A stretch of 57,856 nucleotides of DNA from Candidatus Acidiferrales bacterium (lineage in GTDB: Bacteria; Acidobacteriota; Terriglobia; Acidiferrales; UBA7541), in NCBI GenBank assembly GCA_030037525.1, contig JASHRC010000208.1, forward strand, positions 1-57,856, given 5' to 3'. The translations under genes were made by a program, and so were the position numbers. The stretch's first letter is position 1; each line of letters starts with the position of its first letter. Below are positions 55,744 through 57,856 of this stretch, one piece after another. Under the pieces are notes generated by a model, which searched no databases, was not told the origin of the DNA, and was given only the letters and a program-made list of their open reading frames with translations.

Positions 55744-57435
55744 TTGATTTTCGACGAGCTGAGGGGAATTCAGCGTCAGTTCGGATACTTGCCTGCCGAG
55801 CAGCTGAGGAACCTCGCGAAAAAGATGGACGTACCGCTCTACCGCCTGCACGGAGTCGCCAGCTTCTATCCGCACTTCCGTCTCACGCCACCGCCTAAAG
55901 CGGAGCTGTGCGTCTGCCAGGACATGTCGTGCCATTTGCGCGGCGCCAGCCCGCTCGCGGCGCGTCTGGCGGAAACCTTCCAAGGGTCGGAGGTGATGGC
56001 GCGCGGCGTTTCCTGCCTCGGGCGGTGCGATGAGGCACCCGCCGTTGCCATCAACGATCAGATCTACACTCGTGTGACCGCGGCCGAGGTGGAGGAGATG
56101 GCTCGCCAGGCGGCGTCGACAGGCGAATTGCCGGCCCGGCCACACACCCAGCGCGGCCGCGCGTGCGCGTCTGATCCATACGCCTCTCCGGGCGACCGCT
56201 ATGGCGCGGTCGGGCGATGGGTCCAGACGCGCCAGTGGGATCGGGCGCTCGAAATGCTCAAAGCATCGGGGCTTCGCGGACTGGGCGGGGCGGGCTTTCC
56301 CACTGAATCGAAGTGGCAACTGGTGCGCAAAGAGCCTGGGCCTGAAAAATACATCGTTTGCAACGCCGACGAAAGCGAGCCGGGCACGTTCAAGGACCGA
56401 TTCATTCTCACCCACCTTCCCCACTTGGTGCTGGAAGGGATGATTCTCGCCGGGCTGATCACCGGCGCCCGACGAGGCGTGCTCTATCTGCGCCATGAGT
56501 ACGACGAGCAGCGAGAAATTCTCGACGAGGAAATTCGCTGGTGCAAAAACCAGGGTCTGCTTGGTCCCAGCGTTTTGGGCAGCGAAATGGCGTTTGAGCT
56601 CGAGCTGTTCACCAGCCCCGGCGGGTACATTTGCGGAGAGGAGAGCGCGCTGCTGGAGGCCATCGAAGGCAAGCGCGCGGAACCGCGAAACAAGCCGCCG
56701 TTTCCCGTGACCCACGGGCTGTGGAACAAGCCGACGGTCATAAACAATGTTGAGACGTTTGCGAACGTGCCTTCGATACTGGTGCGTGGAGCGGATTGGC
56801 ACAAGGCGCAGGGCGTGGGTGGCAGCGCCGGGCTGAAGTTTATCGGCGTGAGCGGAGATGTGGCGCGGCCGGGGGTTTACGAAGTGCCGATGGGAACGCC
56901 GATCTCTCAACTGATTTTCGGCCAGGCGGGAGGCATCAGCGGGGGCGAGAAACTGAAGGCGTTCGCGCCATCGGGGCCGTCGTCGGGATATTTGCCGGCA
57001 TCTTTGGCAGACGTACGGCTGGATTTCAAGGCCCTGGCCGATCAAGGCTCCATGCTCGGCTCCGGTGCGCTGGTGGTTTGCGCCGAAGGCCGGTGCATGC
57101 TGGATATGGCCCTGAATTCGACGCGGTTTTTCCGCAATGAATCGTGCGGCAAATGCGTGCCCTGCCGAGTGGGCTCACAAAAGATGATGGATTTGCTCAC
57201 GGGATGGACGCGGGGAGACGGGTCGGAGGAGGATTTGGCGCTCGTCGACGAACTCAGCGATGCCATGCGGCTGACCTCGATTTGCGGATTGGGGCAGGTG
57301 GTGCCGGCGCCCATCTCCTCGGTGCTGAAACATTTCCGGCCAGAGATTGAGGCGCACATCTTCGGCCGCCACTGCCCCGCGGGAGTCTGCTTCGCACCTC
57401 CGAGCGAAACGCACGGCGTTTCGAGGTCGAGATGA
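55744..57435 (+). CDS. NuoE-NuoF fusion NADH-dependent dehydrogenase subunit (FdsB/HoxF-like)
   Basis: The protein has 563 residues, from TTG 55744 seven bases after GGGGAG; the start matches the NuoE family. The N-terminal NuoE part has the [2Fe-2S] cysteines in CVCQDMSC and SCLGRC. The NuoF part has the FMN motif GLGGAGFPTESKWQ, the NADH motif NADESEPGTFKDRFILTHLP and the [4Fe-4S] ligands ESCGKCVPCRVGS plus SICGLGQ. It would pass electrons between NADH and a partner oxidoreductase. Its stop overlaps the next ATG by 4 bp, so the partner is the adjacent NuoG/FdhA-like subunit. Confidence 0.93.
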   Translation: MIFDELRGIQRQFGYLPAEQLRNLAKKMDVPLYRLHGVASFYPHFRLTPPPKAELCVCQDMSCHLRGASPLAARLAETFQGSEVMARGVSCLGRCDEAPAVAINDQIYTRVTAAEVEEMARQAASTGELPARPHTQRGRACASDPYASPGDRYGAVGRWVQTRQWDRALEMLKASGLRGLGGAGFPTESKWQLVRKEPGPEKYIVCNADESEPGTFKDRFILTHLPHLVLEGMILAGLITGARRGVLYLRHEYDEQREILDEEIRWCKNQGLLGPSVLGSEMAFELELFTSPGGYICGEESALLEAIEGKRAEPRNKPPFPVTHGLWNKPTVINNVETFANVPSILVRGADWHKAQGVGGSAGLKFIGVSGDVARPGVYEVPMGTPISQLIFGQAGGISGGEKLKAFAPSGPSSGYLPASLADVRLDFKALADQGSMLGSGALVVCAEGRCMLDMALNSTRFFRNESCGKCVPCRVGSQKMMDLLTGWTRGDGSEEDLALVDELSDAMRLTSICGLGQVVPAPISSVLKHFRPEIEAHIFGRHCPAGVCFAPPSETHGVSRSR

Positions 57436-57856
57436 GCGGGCTGGTCGAACTCACCATCGACGGACGAGCGGTGGCGGTGCCCGCCGGTACGAGCGTCTTC
57501 GATGCGGCCCGGATGAACGGGATCGCGATTCCCACCTTGTGCCACCAGCAGAACGAGACTCCCGTCGGCGTGTGCCGCCTGTGCGTAGTCGATGTGAACG
57601 CACGCATGTTCACGGCGTCCTGCGTGCGAACCGTAGAACCGGGCATGGTGGTGAGCACGGCTTCTGAGAGAGTCGCGCGGACGCGGCGGACACTGCTCGA
57701 GATGCTCCTCGCCGATCATCCCAGTCCTTGCGCACGGCAGCAGCATTCCGGCGATTGCGAACTCGAGAGGCTCGGAAAGCTAGCCAACGTCGCCAAGCCG
57801 CGATACGCGCAGCGAACCGCTGGGCGCGCCAAGGATAATTCATCCGTCACGATTGC
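57432..57856 (+). CDS. NuoG / NAD-dependent formate dehydrogenase alpha-like, N-terminal part
   Basis: The gene starts at ATG 57432, overlapping the NuoE-NuoF stop by 4 bp, and runs off the right edge after about 141 codons. It begins MSGLVELTIDGRAVAVPAGT, a ferredoxin-like [2Fe-2S] domain with cysteines in PTLCHQQNETPVGVCRLCVV and TASCVRTVEPG. A His/Cys cluster follows (LLADHPSPCARQQHSGDCEL), as in NuoG and in the large subunit of NAD-dependent formate dehydrogenase or hydrogenase. The molybdopterin or hydrogenase part is beyond the window, so the two alternatives cannot be told apart. Confidence 0.85.
   Translation, partial: MSGLVELTIDGRAVAVPAGTSVFDAARMNGIAIPTLCHQQNETPVGVCRLCVVDVNARMFTASCVRTVEPGMVVSTASERVARTRRTLLEMLLADHPSPCARQQHSGDCELERLGKLANVAKPRYAQRTAGRAKDNSSVTI

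Noticed and set aside
55702..57045. 447-codon frame antisense to the NuoE-NuoF fusion
   Set aside because: Shadow of a gene with all Fe-S, FMN and NADH motifs.
1..57856. CRISPR array or rRNA genes
   Set aside because: No regularly spaced direct repeats and no rRNA-like stretch were seen on either strand.

Overview
The window looks like chromosomal DNA of an Acidobacteriota bacterium, probably class Terriglobia. This is inferred from gene content: a linked DUF3300/DUF2950 pair, a DUF6152 gene with a secreted partner, an MddA-like methyltransferase, an OPT transporter, many secreted proteins of unknown function, and frequent GTG and TTG starts behind strong Shine-Dalgarno sequences. No rRNA gene, intact tRNA gene or CRISPR array was seen.

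Bases 1-13,600 look accessory and are visibly less GC-rich than the rest. They open with the start of an IS630-type transposase running off the left edge, then a Phd-type antitoxin overlapping a PIN (VapC-like) toxin gene broken by a stop and a frameshift. A fragment of a tRNA 3' half follows. Next is a metal-efflux locus: an RcnR-type repressor, two G-tract palindromes that look like its operators, and a divergent operon for an outer-membrane channel, a lipoprotein adaptor and an HME-type RND pump, with a KDPG aldolase gene behind it. After that come small secreted or membrane proteins, an aquaporin remnant, the DUF3300-DUF2950 pair and an MddA-like methyltransferase. A 12-bp piece of the tRNA T-arm recurs at 12,728, so the two copies could mark ends of an inserted segment.

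Bases 14,000-32,900 are mixed. They hold a zinc-less MDR oxidoreductase, a stretch of gene debris (16.0-16.8 kb), a small cytochrome c, an ilvA-aminotransferase pair, and the DUF6152 pair. A flavodoxin fused to a SRPBCC-like domain follows, then a flavin monooxygenase with glutamine-dependent NAD+ synthetase, msrA, an OPT transporter, galT and a class III aminotransferase.

Bases 33,000-57,856 are more housekeeping in character: cysS, a ClC antiporter with CBS domains, an M28 peptidase with a membrane domain, a TPR protein, a KimA-like APC permease, smc, purC with a 71-residue Fis-type protein behind it, and a secreted TPR protein. A plus-strand run encodes an SDR, a pirin, a DoxX protein and a nitroreductase. 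The window ends with a multiheme cytochrome and SthA-type transhydrogenase pair, divergent from a NuoE-NuoF fusion that overlaps the start of a NuoG/formate-dehydrogenase-alpha-like gene cut by the right edge.

The most coherent systems are the RcnR-controlled RND exporter (2-8 kb) and the NADH/electron-transfer block at the right end. The least understood are the flavodoxin-SRPBCC fusion, the DUF6152 pair and the DUF3300/DUF2950 pair.
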